Positions 33,967-43,105 of a stretch of 64,000 nt of DNA are shown piece after piece. A program made the translations under genes and the position numbers. Below the pieces are notes generated by a model. It was not told the origin of the DNA and searched no databases. It saw only the letters and a program-made list of their open reading frames with translations. This stretch comes from DASXKD01 sp963707905 (GTDB lineage Bacteria; Actinomycetota; Actinomycetes; Streptosporangiales; Streptosporangiaceae): positions 61,342-125,341 of the forward strand of contig CAVPSA010000011.1 of assembly GCA_963707905.1 (NCBI GenBank), read 5' to 3'. Each line of letters opens with the position of its first letter. The stretch's first letter is position 1.

Positions 33967-34464
33967 GTGCCCGATGCGCTGTCATCCAATGATGGGCCCA
34001 GAGTGGGTGTCGGCGTGGACGTGCACCCGCTCACGGCAGGGCGCCCGCTCTACCTGGCCGGCCTGCTCTGGCCTGGCGAAGACGGGCTGACCGGTCATTC
34101 CGATGGGGACGTGGCGGCGCACGCCGCCTGCGACGCCCTGCTGTCCGCGGCCGGCCTCGGTGACCTCGGTGCCAACTTCGGCACGGCCGAACCGGAGTGG
34201 GCCGGGGCGTCCGGCCCCGCCTTGCTGCGTGCCACCGCCGCACTGCTCGCGGGTGCCGGGTTCGCCGTGGGCAACGTCGCGATCCAGGTGATCGGGAACC
34301 GGCCACGGATCGCGACGCGGCGGGATGAGGCGCAGAAGGCGCTATCCGAGGCCCTCGGCGGTGCGCCGGTCAGCGTGTCCGGGACAACCACGGACGGACT
34401 GGGCCTGACCGGCCGCGGCGAGGGCATCGCCGCGGTTGCCACGGCACTGGTGACGCGCGCCTGA
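33967..34464 (+). CDS. ispF: 2-C-methyl-D-erythritol 2,4-cyclodiphosphate synthase
   Basis: MEP isoprenoid-pathway enzyme. The 165-residue protein has the metal motif DVHPL (Asp, His) and GHSDGDVAAHA (second His), then the C-terminal GTTTDGLGLTGRGEGIAA. All catalytic features are present. In many actinomycetes ispD sits between carD and ispF or is fused to ispF; here it is missing, and only 30 bases separate the two genes. The GTG start at 33967 is the best in-frame choice. Confidence 0.95.
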   Translation: MPDALSSNDGPRVGVGVDVHPLTAGRPLYLAGLLWPGEDGLTGHSDGDVAAHAACDALLSAAGLGDLGANFGTAEPEWAGASGPALLRATAALLAGAGFAVGNVAIQVIGNRPRIATRRDEAQKALSEALGGAPVSVSGTTTDGLGLTGRGEGIAAVATALVTRA

Positions 34465-34481
34465 GCGGGCCCGCCCGCGGC

Positions 34482-35660
34482 TCACTCCTCGGGCCGGGTC
34501 GGGGAGCTACGCAACCGCTCGAGGCCCGGGCCCGGTGCGGCCGCCGGTTCGCCGTCGCTGCCGTCTGGGGTTTGCTCCCCGGCTGGACCGCCGTCCGCCG
34601 CAACAGCAGCATCCGCCTGGCTCTCCGGCGCCCCGGCGTCCGCCGGACCGTCGCCCTCGCCGGTGTCCGCGCTGGTGTCCGCGCCGGTGTCCGCGGTGGT
34701 GTCCGCGGTGGTGCCCTGTTGCGGCGCCGCGACCTGTTGCGGCGCCGCGTCGCCATTGCTGGCCGGCCCGGCCTGGGCCGGGTCCCCGGGGGCGGTGTCC
34801 GCGACGGGCCCACCGGAGTCGCCGTGCGGCGAGTACTCTCCCTCGTCCCGGTAGCTGTCCGGGTGGACGAAGCCGGTCTCCTCGCCGTAGCTCACCGGGT
34901 CGCCATGGCTGGCGTCGCCGCCGGTCCCGGTATCCGTGGCAGCGGCGTCATAGGGTGCCTCGATGGCCGGCGCCTGGCCCGCCCTGGGCCCCAGCAGCAG
35001 GTCCAGGCCGGAAAGGGGCTGTGGCAGCGCGCGCCCCTCCGCCCCGGCCGCGGTGCCCGCGGCGCTTGCCGCGGCCCAGGTCACCGCCGACCGCCCGGCC
35101 GCGGTGCCGTTGGCCTCGGCCGCACGCCGGTGCCCGCGTCCCCGCACGCCGGTGCCCGCGTCCCCGGCCACGGCTGCCCGGGCCTCCTGCCTCGCCGCCA
35201 CGGCGGCCCTGGCCCTGCGGAAGTGCCGCAGCATCGTCAGCAGCAGGCCGAAGGCGAGCAGCAGAAGCACCCATGGGGTGACCGCCACGGCGGCGCGTGA
35301 GGCGCGGGCCGGCAGGACCGTGCCCGTGGCGTGCACGGCGTCCCCGACGGCCACGGCCACGAGCAGCACGATCAGGCAGGCCCACGCGTAGAAGCGGCTC
35401 CACCAGCCGGCCCCGCGCAGCGTCATGGCCGCCGCGCCCGCGACGACCAGCATGGCATCGAAGATGACCGGGTATAGCTTGGCGAGGCTGGGTGACACCC
35501 CGGCCTGGAGCGCGACCTGGTGTATTCCCGGGTAGGAGAGCACAAAGGCGGCAGCGGCCAGCAGCACCACCCCCGCGACGACCGCGGTGAGCGCGGCGAG
35601 GCGGAGCTTGGACTGCGGGTCCGCGGAACGGGGGCGCCGGCCAACAGGGTAATTACTCAT
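34482..35660 (-). CDS. DUF2637 membrane protein with long repetitive tail
   Basis: A 392-residue protein. Residues about 15-150 hold four helices of the DUF2637 type (LTAVVAGVVLLAAAAFVLSY, LAKLYPVIFDAMLVVAGAAA, WSRFYAWACLIVLLVAVAVG, VTPWVLLLLAFGLLLTML). The rest is a disordered Ala/Gly/Asp-rich tail with short tandem units (TADTTADTGADTSADTG, DNA at about 34660-34715). DUF2637 occurs in actinomycete plasmid-transfer and chromosomal membrane proteins of unknown role. Start ATG at 35660. It is divergent from hmgA. Confidence 0.8.
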   Translation of the reverse strand: MSNYPVGRRPRSADPQSKLRLAALTAVVAGVVLLAAAAFVLSYPGIHQVALQAGVSPSLAKLYPVIFDAMLVVAGAAAMTLRGAGWWSRFYAWACLIVLLVAVAVGDAVHATGTVLPARASRAAVAVTPWVLLLLAFGLLLTMLRHFRRARAAVAARQEARAAVAGDAGTGVRGRGHRRAAEANGTAAGRSAVTWAAASAAGTAAGAEGRALPQPLSGLDLLLGPRAGQAPAIEAPYDAAATDTGTGGDASHGDPVSYGEETGFVHPDSYRDEGEYSPHGDSGGPVADTAPGDPAQAGPASNGDAAPQQVAAPQQGTTADTTADTGADTSADTGEGDGPADAGAPESQADAAVAADGGPAGEQTPDGSDGEPAAAPGPGLERLRSSPTRPEE

Positions 35661-35710
35661 CGGGGGCTGGTGGTCCTTCCTGCGGCACTGCTCGGGTGCA
35701 AAGCACCCGC

Positions 35711-35728
35711 CTATAGTCGAAACTACAG
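35711..35728. promoter_or_regulatory. Near-perfect dyad upstream of hmgA
   Basis: CTATAGT and ACTACAG flank a CGAA centre (one mismatch in seven pairs). It lies midway in the 206-base region between the divergent DUF2637 and hmgA genes and is AT-rich for this DNA, as expected of an operator or promoter. Confidence 0.4.
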
Positions 35729-35866
35729 CGCCTTTCCCGGCACGCAGGGGGCGCCGCGCCGCACGGAAAGCCTTGCGGCACAGGCGCGGGCGCCGGGGAC
35801 GGCGGCCAGAAGGCGAGCGGCCGCCGGCCATCCGGGCCGTGCGATCTTGGCGTCAAAGGAGACGAT

Positions 35867-37051
35867 ATGCCGTACTACCGGGTGGCCGGGGAGATTCCCG
35901 GCAAGCGCCACGTGCGTTTCCGCCGCCCCGATGGCGGCTTGTACTCCGAGGAGCTGATGGGCGAAGAAGGCTTTGTCTCCGACTCCTCGTTGCTCTACCA
36001 CGTGCACCCGCCGACGGCGATCGTGAAGAGCGAGGGAATCTCCGGCGCCGAGGCCGGCCAGGCCGCGCCGAACCATCCGCTGATGCCGCGCCATGTGCGC
36101 ACCACCGACCTGCCCCGGGGTGGCGACCTGGTGCTCGGCCGGCAACTCCTGTTCGCCAATGACGACGTGCGGATTTGCTTTACCGCCGCGGACGTCTCCA
36201 GCGACCTGTACCGGAACTCCGCCGGCGACGAAACCATTTATCTGCAATACGGCAGTGCGCGCCTGGAGTCCGTCTACGGGTCGATCGACGCGGTGGCCGG
36301 TGACTATGTCGTGATCCCCCGCGGGACTATTCACCGCTGGCTGCCTGGCGGCGACGGCGCGACCGCACTCACGGTGGAGGCCGCCGGGCACATCCGGCCG
36401 CCCCGCCGCTACCTGTCCCAGTACGGGCAGTTCCTCGAACACGCCCCTTACAGCGAGCGTGACCTGCGCGGTCCAGACGGCCCACTGCTCGCCGAGGGGG
36501 AGGACGTGCCGGTCGCGGTGCGGACCAGGGCCGGGCTGACCCGGCTCACCTATGCCAGGCACCCGTTCGACGTAGTGGGCTGGGACGGCTGCCTGTACCC
36601 GTTCGCGCTGAACATCGCCGACTTCGAGCCGGTGGTCAAGCGGACCCACGCGCCGCCGCCGGTGCACCAGACGTTCGAGGGGCCGAACTTCGTGATCTGC
36701 TCGTTCTGCCCCCGGCCGCTGGACTTCGACCCCGAGGCCGTGCCGATCCCCTACAACCACCACAACGTGGACTCCGACGAGATGATGTTCTACGTCGGCG
36801 GGGACTACACCGCCCGGCAGGGCTCCGGGGTCGGGCTCGGCTCGATCACGCTGCACCCCGGCGGGTTCACCCACGGCCCGCAACCGGGTGCCGTGGAGGC
36901 CGCGGTCGCGGGGCTGGCCGAGGGCAAGACCACCACGGACGAGACCGCCGTGATGATCGACACGTTCCGGCCGCTGGGCCTCGGCCCGGCGGCCCGCCGG
37001 GCCGAGGACCCCGAGTACGCCTGGTCCTGGGCCCGCGCCGCCCGGCGTTAG
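35867..37051 (+). CDS. hmgA: Homogentisate 1,2-dioxygenase
   Basis: Opens the ring of homogentisate in tyrosine and phenylalanine breakdown, giving maleylacetoacetate. The 394-residue cupin protein has GDYVVIPRGTIHRW, the iron-site region NHHNVDSDEMMFYVGGDY (Glu and His ligands) and LHPGGFTHGPQPGAVE. AAAGGAG precedes the ATG by 5 bases. No other tyrosine-catabolic gene is adjacent. The start region (MPYYRVAGEIPGKRHVRFR) matches the shorter actinobacterial form. Confidence 0.93.
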   Translation: MPYYRVAGEIPGKRHVRFRRPDGGLYSEELMGEEGFVSDSSLLYHVHPPTAIVKSEGISGAEAGQAAPNHPLMPRHVRTTDLPRGGDLVLGRQLLFANDDVRICFTAADVSSDLYRNSAGDETIYLQYGSARLESVYGSIDAVAGDYVVIPRGTIHRWLPGGDGATALTVEAAGHIRPPRRYLSQYGQFLEHAPYSERDLRGPDGPLLAEGEDVPVAVRTRAGLTRLTYARHPFDVVGWDGCLYPFALNIADFEPVVKRTHAPPPVHQTFEGPNFVICSFCPRPLDFDPEAVPIPYNHHNVDSDEMMFYVGGDYTARQGSGVGLGSITLHPGGFTHGPQPGAVEAAVAGLAEGKTTTDETAVMIDTFRPLGLGPAARRAEDPEYAWSWARAARR

Positions 37052-37184
37052 CCTCCGGGCCCGGCGTCACCTCACCGGCTGGCACTGCCGTGGTCCTCGC
37101 GTGCCACGACGTCACCTCCTCGCCCCAAGGACGAAGCTGCGCCCGCTCCCGTTCCGCGGCTCTGTTAGGTTCCGGAGGCCAGCC

Positions 37185-37208
37185 AACCTTTTGGGCAGCC
37201 GCGTCGTG
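37185..37208 (+). promoter_or_regulatory. Candidate ECF-type promoter of the sigma gene
   Basis: AACC (37185-37188) and CGTG (37205-37208) are 16 bases apart, the form recognised by many ECF-like sigma factors. It lies about 35 bases before the sigma factor ATG, so the gene may be self-activated. Confidence 0.45.
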
Positions 37209-37242
37209 CACTATTTATGTGGCCACCCATGCGAGGCTGGTG

Positions 37243-37848
37243 ATGAGCCAGGGCGAGAGGCCTGCCGCGGACAGGCCAGGCGACGCCTCCTTCGAGGAGT
37301 TCGTCGCCGGTTCCTCGGCGCATCTGTTCACGCTGGCACGCCTACTGACCGGCGGCCACCGGGCCGAGGCCGAGGACCTGCTGCAGAGCGCCTACGAGCG
37401 CACCTATCGGCACTGGAAGCGGGTCCGGCAGCGTGAGGATCCCGAGCGCTACGTCCGGCAGGCGCTGGTCAACGCCTCGGTCGACCGGTGGCGGCGGTTG
37501 AAAAGGCAGCCCGGGGAGCCGATGCGGTTCCCTGGCGGTGACCCACCGGTGGCCGACCGGGCCGCCGAAATCGCGGACCGGGACCTGCTGCTGCGCGGGC
37601 TCGCTACGCTGCCGCCGCGGCAGCGGGCCGTCCTGGTGCTGCGTTACTTCGAGGACCTTACCGAAGCCCAGACTGCCGCGGCCCTGGGCTGCAGCGTCGG
37701 GACGGTGAAGAGCCAGGCCTCCCGGGCTCTGGCGCGGTTGCGCGAGGTCACCGGCGAACGTGATACGCCGGTACCGAACGCGGGCGCACCGGCCTGCCGC
37801 AAGCCCGGCCCGACGCCGCCCCCGGAGGGGACGGTGCACCATGGATGA
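37243..37848 (+). CDS. SigE-family (ECF-like) RNA polymerase sigma factor
   Basis: A 201-residue sigma factor with only regions 2 and 4. Region 2 is SFEEFVAGSSAHLFTLARLL to RTYRHWKRVRQREDPERYV; region 4 has LPPRQRAVLVLRYFEDLTE and a helix-turn-helix (AALGCSVGTVKSQASRALA). This is the short SigE subgroup common in Streptomyces. ATG at 37243 is chosen although the frame is open from 37090. It overlaps the next gene by 8 bases, which probably encodes its membrane partner. Confidence 0.9.
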   Translation: MSQGERPAADRPGDASFEEFVAGSSAHLFTLARLLTGGHRAEAEDLLQSAYERTYRHWKRVRQREDPERYVRQALVNASVDRWRRLKRQPGEPMRFPGGDPPVADRAAEIADRDLLLRGLATLPPRQRAVLVLRYFEDLTEAQTAAALGCSVGTVKSQASRALARLREVTGERDTPVPNAGAPACRKPGPTPPPEGTVHHG

Positions 37849-38668
37849 TCTCGAACGCCGCCTGCGGGCCGCCATGTCCGGCGCGGCAGGCCCGCCGCCG
37901 GCCGGGCTGATGGCGGGGATCCGCCGCCGCCACCGGCGTCATCTCATCCGGGTCGTCGCCGGGGTCGCCGCCGCCCTCGCGGTGCTCGCCCTGGTGGCGC
38001 CGCCGGCCGCGCACGCGCTCCGGTTGGCGGTGCGCGGGCAAGGTCCCGCTGTCAGCGGTCTGTCCACCGCGTCGCCCTGTCCCGGCGGATTCCCGCACTC
38101 CTTGGGCTGCTCCCGGCACACCGGTCCCGCGGGGACCGCCCCGCCGCAGGTTTGCCCGGTGTTCTGCGGGCCGCCCGCGTCCTCCGGCCACGCCGCGGCG
38201 GGCACCATGCTGCGCGACTGCCAGTCGGAGAACGGCGGCAGCCAGGAGATACCGGGCTACCGTGCTCGCAGCGTGCGGGCTGGGCCGGTGTGGTTCGTCT
38301 GGGCACGGACGCGGAACCGGCACTGGTCGCCGGGCCATGCGCTGGGCCATGGCCAGTTGCAGGCCGGGGCCGGGCCGGTGGCGGTACAGGCCGGCGCCAC
38401 GGTCGTGGTGCGCGTGGCACCTGCCGCACGGTCGCGCTTCCAGTTCCTGCGCACCTTCAACAACACCGATCGTTATCGCCTGGGTGCTGGGCCGGATGGG
38501 ATCACCTTCGCCGCCTGCCCGCCGTCCTACCTGGGGCCGGTCACGGTCTTCTGGGTCGGCTACCTGGACAGCGGACTGAGTTGCATCCCGCTCGACGTTT
38601 CCGTTGCCGGACGGCGGCCGGTCCGGGTCGGGCTGTCCGGCCACGGCGGGACCTGCGCCGCCGCGTGA
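37841..38668 (+). CDS. Putative membrane anti-sigma or sigma-linked protein
   Basis: A 275-residue protein with a short cytosolic N terminus (MDDLERRLRAAMSGAAG, then RRRHRR), one helix (VVAGVAAALAVLALVAPPAA) and a 220-residue external domain with eight or so cysteines that could form disulphides. Overlap with the sigma gene suggests it is the linked anti-sigma or signal receptor. I see no zinc-binding HxxxCxxC motif of ZAS anti-sigma factors, so that role is inferred from position. Confidence 0.6.
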   Translation: MDDLERRLRAAMSGAAGPPPAGLMAGIRRRHRRHLIRVVAGVAAALAVLALVAPPAAHALRLAVRGQGPAVSGLSTASPCPGGFPHSLGCSRHTGPAGTAPPQVCPVFCGPPASSGHAAAGTMLRDCQSENGGSQEIPGYRARSVRAGPVWFVWARTRNRHWSPGHALGHGQLQAGAGPVAVQAGATVVVRVAPAARSRFQFLRTFNNTDRYRLGAGPDGITFAACPPSYLGPVTVFWVGYLDSGLSCIPLDVSVAGRRPVRVGLSGHGGTCAAA

Positions 38669-38801
38669 TCGTCGAGTGAGCCATGGACGTGGGACGCTCA
38701 ACCCTGCCCGGCCGCCCTCCTGCCCCCACTGGGGCGGCAGGTGGGCGTTCCGAACGGCGCTGATGCCGGCGCGTCGTTGGCTGGCTGGTGCACGATATGG
38801 A

Positions 38802-39854
38802 TCAGGACGAGTCTGGTTGCCAGTGGTGCGGCGGGCCAGCGGTGCGGGGGGGCGGTGGCTGCCGGCAGGCCGTGCACTGGCCCCGTGAGTGCGCCCGTGC
38901 GGTGAGCTTGAGCGCCAGCGGGATGACGGCGGCGGTCATCGCGGCGATCACGGCCGCGAACAGGGTGATCAGCCACAGCCCGGGTACGGCGCGGCCCGGA
39001 AATTCCGCTGGCAGCACCCATAGCAGGGCGGCCGGGGTCAGCAGCGTCAGGGCCGCCCACAGCCAGCGGCTGTCCCGCCAGCGCGTGCAGCAGCAACCCA
39101 CCAGGAACGTGCCGGCCACCAGGGCGACGGCGATCTGCTGTTCCCCGGAGGCCGCGCTGCCCGGATACCAGTGCTGCCACCATCCCCACCCGGCGAGACT
39201 TCTCCACTGCTCCGGGCCGAGCCAGACCCTGACCAGGCAGATCCCGGTGGCCGCCACCACGGTCAGGCACGGCGCGAGCCGGGCGGCCCAGCCGCGGCGG
39301 GCGGGCAGCGCCAGCGCGATCAGGCCGAGGGCCAGTTGCGTGAACACCACCGTCCGAGGCGGAAAGTGATGGGTGAGGTAAGCGAACGGGACAGCCGCCA
39401 AGGTGAGGAACAGCCCGGCGCCGGCCAGAACCCGGGCCACCCGGGCGGGGCGGGCCGCAGCGGCCACGGCGGCGAGCACCCACGCCGCGTCGGGCACCAC
39501 GCCATCGTTGGCGAACGGGCCGAACAGCCGCGGCGGGACCATCCCCGACGAGTACAACGCCACCTGTCCTGGCAGGGAGCGAAGCAGCAACTGCCAGATG
39601 GCCAGCGCAGCCGAAGCGGCCAGTGCCACCGTCGCCGCCAGCCGCACACCCGCCGCGGCGTCGTGTGCCCCGCTGGCGCGCAGCCGCTCACGCAGGCCGC
39701 CGCGCAGCACATCGGCAACATCACCCGGGGCCGGCCAGCGGCGTCCCGGGCCGGCCAGGTCGAGATAGGTCCCGGTGATTTCCGCGCCCCGGGCGGCCCG
39801 GTAGGCCGGCGGATAGGCACGCAGCAACAGCCGGTAACGGCGCTCCAGGCTCAT
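38802..39854 (-). CDS. Multi-pass membrane protein co-transcribed with PadR
   Basis: A 350-residue protein. Its N terminus (LERRYRLLLRAYPPAYRAARG) is the type seen in membrane proteins paired with PadR regulators. About eight hydrophobic helices follow, and the C terminus is short and Cys/Pro-rich. The start ATG overlaps the PadR stop (ATGA). Function unknown; such pairs usually serve permease or stress functions controlled by PadR. Confidence 0.75.
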   Translation of the reverse strand: MSLERRYRLLLRAYPPAYRAARGAEITGTYLDLAGPGRRWPAPGDVADVLRGGLRERLRASGAHDAAAGVRLAATVALAASAALAIWQLLLRSLPGQVALYSSGMVPPRLFGPFANDGVVPDAAWVLAAVAAAARPARVARVLAGAGLFLTLAAVPFAYLTHHFPPRTVVFTQLALGLIALALPARRGWAARLAPCLTVVAATGICLVRVWLGPEQWRSLAGWGWWQHWYPGSAASGEQQIAVALVAGTFLVGCCCTRWRDSRWLWAALTLLTPAALLWVLPAEFPGRAVPGLWLITLFAAVIAAMTAAVIPLALKLTARAHSRGQCTACRQPPPPRTAGPPHHWQPDSS

Positions 39855-40333
39855 GCCAGTCCCCCTGCCGGGCCAGCCACCGGCCCCCGCCGGGAAGCAC
39901 CCGCCGGCCGGCCACGCCCGCCCCTGATCCCCCGCCCGGCGCCAGTCCCGGCCGGCTTCGCCCCGGTGGTCCCCAGCCCCGCGCGCCCGCCCCGCGCTGT
40001 GGGCGCCGGTTCCGCTGCCCGCTGCGCCAGCCTGCGGTCGGCGGCATCCGCGACCTGGCGCAGTCGCTCCACCTCGGCCGCCAGCACTCCGGCGCCCGGC
40101 TCGGTGAGCCGGTAGTACCGCCGCAGCCTGCCGTCCACCACCTCTTCCCCGTCCGCGCGGACCAGGCCCTGCTCAGACAGGCGGTCCAAGGCCCCGTACA
40201 GCGTTCCCGGCCGCAGCGACAGCCGGCCACCAGACAGCCCGGCGACCTCCCGGATGATGCCATAGCCATGCAACTGGCCCCCCGCCAGCGCGGCGAGGAT
40301 GAGGATCGTAGGTTCACTCAGCGGATCAGCCAT
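39851..40333 (-). CDS. PadR-family transcriptional regulator
   Basis: A 160-residue repressor. The PadR winged helix is clear: TILILAALAGGQLHGYGIIR, SLRPGTLYGALDRLSEQGLV, RLRRYYRLTEPGAGVLAAEV. The C-terminal 55 residues are Gly/Pro/Arg-rich. The ATG at 40333 is chosen because the domain starts there; an open extension upstream is not homologous. It overlaps the membrane protein gene by 4 bases and probably controls both. Confidence 0.88.
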   Translation of the reverse strand: MADPLSEPTILILAALAGGQLHGYGIIREVAGLSGGRLSLRPGTLYGALDRLSEQGLVRADGEEVVDGRLRRYYRLTEPGAGVLAAEVERLRQVADAADRRLAQRAAEPAPTARGGRAGLGTTGAKPAGTGAGRGIRGGRGRPAGASRRGPVAGPAGGLA

Positions 40334-40368
40334 ACGCGGCAATATATCGGCAGCGAAGTTATATCGCC
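40334..40368 (-). promoter_or_regulatory. AT-rich PadR control region
   Basis: Minus strand has CGATATAA and CGATATAT repeats 20 bases apart, with TATATT ending 7 bases before the ATG, so the mRNA may be leaderless. The repeats could be PadR sites. Position and base composition are the only evidence. Confidence 0.35.
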
Positions 40369-40501
40369 CGCGATGACACGCCCGAGCAGCAGGTAGCCAA
40401 GGCAGCACCCGGCGCCCAGGATGCCTGGCCGGCCAAGCCCGCCCCCGGGAACTGCCCGGACGGGCACAGTCATCAACCGGGGGGTGCGGCACACTACTCA
40501 A

Positions 40502-41170
40502 TCATTGAGATGAAACAACACCGGAACGCTTTTCCGCCGTCTCGATCAGATGCGCAAGACTCCGCGCTCCCGCCGCACCAATTATCCGCCCAACGACCCG
40601 GCCGCCACCAGAGATCACTATCGTGCTCGGGAAAGCCGCTATCGGGACAAGGTGACTAAAGGCAAGAGCGATCCGATCGCCGACATCACTCAAACTGGGA
40701 TAGGTGATCTTGAAATTCCTCATAAACGCCTGAGCGCTAGCGTCATTATCCGCGACATCTACCCCTAGAAAACGCACGCCCTCGGGCTGGAACCGCCGCG
40801 CCGCCGCCGAGAGCACCGGCGCCTCCTGCCGGCACACCGAGCACCACGAGCCCCAGAAATTCACGACCACTACGTGACTGTGGTAAGACGCCAGGCTGAG
40901 CTTCCCTCCGCTCACCAACGTGCCCGCCACCTGGGGAACCCGCGGCGCCGCCGCCGCACTGAAAACAGTCGCCCCCAGGCTCATCGACGGCACCCCCGCA
41001 GGGGCTGCCGACGAGCAAGCGCCCACCAGCAGTGCTCCGGCCAAGGATGTCACAGCACAGACAGCCGCCCGGACCCCGCGAACGCGCCCCGGCCTTGCCA
41101 AAGCCAGCAGCACCGCGCCGGCAGCAGAAACAGGAGCCGAACTATAGCCATGCCGCGCACGACAGCACAT
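40502..41170 (-). CDS. TlpA/ResA-like thioredoxin-fold lipoprotein
   Basis: A 222-residue exported protein. The N terminus has a hydrophobic stretch ending in LVGAC, a lipobox. The thioredoxin domain follows: VVVVNFWGSWCSVCRQEAPV holds a CxxC (Cys-Ser-Val-Cys), and FPSTIVISGGGRVVG carries the cis-Pro. TlpA/ResA proteins reduce disulphides outside the membrane, often for cytochrome maturation. The WCSVC centre lacks the usual Pro, which would alter redox potential. The start is uncertain; ATG at 41170 gives a long basic leader. Confidence 0.85.
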   Translation of the reverse strand: MCCRARHGYSSAPVSAAGAVLLALARPGRVRGVRAAVCAVTSLAGALLVGACSSAAPAGVPSMSLGATVFSAAAAPRVPQVAGTLVSGGKLSLASYHSHVVVVNFWGSWCSVCRQEAPVLSAAARRFQPEGVRFLGVDVADNDASAQAFMRNFKITYPSLSDVGDRIALAFSHLVPIAAFPSTIVISGGGRVVGRIIGAAGARSLAHLIETAEKRSGVVSSQ

Positions 41171-41486
41171 ATGCGGAACCTTACCAGGCGCAGAGCGGGC
41201 AGCCAGCGCAGGCCGTCCGCCCGCCAGCGGAAATAGCCTATCTGGGATACAGCACTCGGCACAGAATGGTGTATCGGCACGAGCCAGAATGATTCAAAAA
41301 ATGGGCGACAACTTTGACTACCGGCTCGGCACAGGTGAGGGTGCGGCGGTCGGCGGGTCCGGGGCGGGGGGAAGGGGTGAACCGCCAGCCACCCCATACC
41401 TGCACTCCGTGTTTGCTTGGTCGCTCTTAGTGACAGAATAGCGGCCGGTGGGCCTCGGCGGGAGGCACCGGACAACGGGGGGATTC
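41171..41486. other. Gene-free divergent region
   Basis: This 316-base region lies between the TlpA-like gene and the decayed beta-helix gene. It holds AT-richer segments near 41230-41320 likely to carry promoters (for example TTGACT at about 41314), but I see no defined element. Confidence 0.4.
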
Positions 41487-42880
41487 ATGGCTGGGGCACG
41501 TGGTGCGGGCCGGGGGCCAGGTCGGGTGGTGCGGGCGGGCTGGGCTGCGGTCGCGGCGGTGGGACTGCTGGCGGTGGCCCTGGTGGTGGTTCCGGGCAGT
41601 GCGGTGGCCGCGTCGGTGTTGCGGGTGTGCGCGCACGGGTGTGCCTACACCCAGATCCAGCCGGCGGTGGACGCGGTGTCGGCGGGTGACACGGTCGCGG
41701 TCGGGCCGGGCAGCTATGCGGGCGGCATCGTCATCGCTAAGGCGCTGAGGGTGTCCGGCGCGGGGGCGGGCGCGACGGTGATCTCCGGTGGGGGGCCGGT
41801 GATCACCGTGTCCGCCGGGCCGGTGCTGCTGCGCGGGGTGACCGTGACCGGCGGCAGCGCCCCCGGTGACGGCGGCGGGATCCTGAACACCGGCACGCTC
41901 ACGGTGGCCGGCGTCACCATCAGCGGCAACGCCGCGTCGGGCAAGGCGGCGGCATCGCCAACGACGAGCCGACCGCGCCTGGGGCTCAGACCTTGCTGGT
42001 GCTGCGCGGTGGCACGGTCACCGGCAACACCGCCTCGGGGGATGGCGGCGGGCTCGCCGACGCGGGGTGTCCGTGCAGGCCAGTGCACGGCACCGTGATC
42101 GCCGCCAATACCGCTGGGCAGGACGGCTGCGCATCGCCGTCGAGGGCTATGGTGCTGTCGGCGAGTTCGGGCACGGTAAAGCCACGGCGGGCGGCGAGGG
42201 CGGCGGCATCGCCGTACTGCCGTGGCATCGGCCACGATCTCAGGTACCACCGTCGGCCGGAACTCGGCGGCATTCGCCGGGGGTATCAGCGTCTACAACG
42301 GCACGCTGCACATGACGAATGGCGCGATCAACGGCAACACGGCGACAGATCCGGCGAGCGGGTTCGGTGGCGGCGGCGTGACGGTTCACGGGGACTACCA
42401 CCGCAGCACGGCGTGGCGACTATCACGGCCACGTCCATCAACGGCAACTCCGCCGTCAGCGTGGCGGTGCTGCCATTGGCGGCTCTGGTGCCGTGACGCT
42501 GGTCAACGACGTCATCGCCGGGAACACGGCCAGTGCCAGGGGCGGCGGCATCGACATCGCGAGCGGTCCGACCTGACGATGAACGACACAAGCGTCACCC
42601 GCAACAGGTCAGGCGGCGACGGCGGCGGGATAAGCAACGACGGGCTCCGCACGTTCATCGCGCTGGACAACGACAGCGTGAACGCCAACTCCGCCGCACG
42701 CCGAGGCGGGGGAATCTTCAGCGGCCCGGACTACGGCGCGGACACCAGCTCAACAGAGCTCCAGCGTGAACCCAACCGGCCGCCGCCGGCGGTGGCACTA
42801 CGTGGCGCGCGGCATAGTGACCCGGAACGGCGCCACGGTGCGGCACAACATTCCGAACAACTGTACGCCGGCCGCCTGTT
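41487..42880 (+). pseudogene. Secreted right-handed beta-helix repeat protein, multiply frameshifted
   Basis: It begins with an intact signal peptide (VGLLAVALVVVPGSAVA) and parallel beta-helix repeats (ILNTGTLTVAGVTISGNAAS). The repeat then hops between frames: TLLVLRGGTVTGNTASGDGG, then TISGTTVGRNSAAFAGGISV and GTLHMTNGAINGNTATD, then VTLVNDVIAGNTASARGGGI, then NDTSVTRNRSGGDGGGISND. At least four shifts and internal stops are needed, so no full protein can be made from this sequence. Such proteins bind or cleave polysaccharide or act as adhesins. Decay is most likely; sequence error in repetitive DNA is possible. Confidence 0.75.
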
Positions 42881-42940
42881 AGCCCGGCCCGGTGGCGCCC
42901 GGCCAGGCCCGGCCGCCCCTGTTCGGTGCCGCGATCGCGG

Positions 42941-42985
42941 TTCGGATCTGGCACGCCATCCTGGGGGTGGCGTGCCAGATCCGAA
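42941..42985. terminator. Perfect 18-bp hairpin
   Basis: Arms 42941-42958 and 42968-42985 pair exactly around a 9-base loop. It lies just past the decayed beta-helix gene and probably was its terminator. Confidence 0.65.
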
Positions 42986-43049
42986 ATGACCAGTCCTGCC
43001 CGCCTGGTTATCTGTGACGGCCCGGCCCGCGCCGCATCCCGAACCTGAA

Positions 43050-43105
43050 TGTCGTCGTTGTGGCAGCCACGACATAAGAGTGTTGTCGTTGTGGCAACGA
43101 CGACA
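43050..43105. repeat. Nested inverted and direct repeats
   Basis: TGTCGTCGTTG (43050-43060) pairs with CAACGACGACA (43095-43105). An inner hairpin, GTCGTTG (43085-43091) with CAACGAC (43095-43101), competes for the same bases, and GTCGTTGTGGCA is also directly repeated. Alternative folds are possible 200 bases before cysS. Confidence 0.5.
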
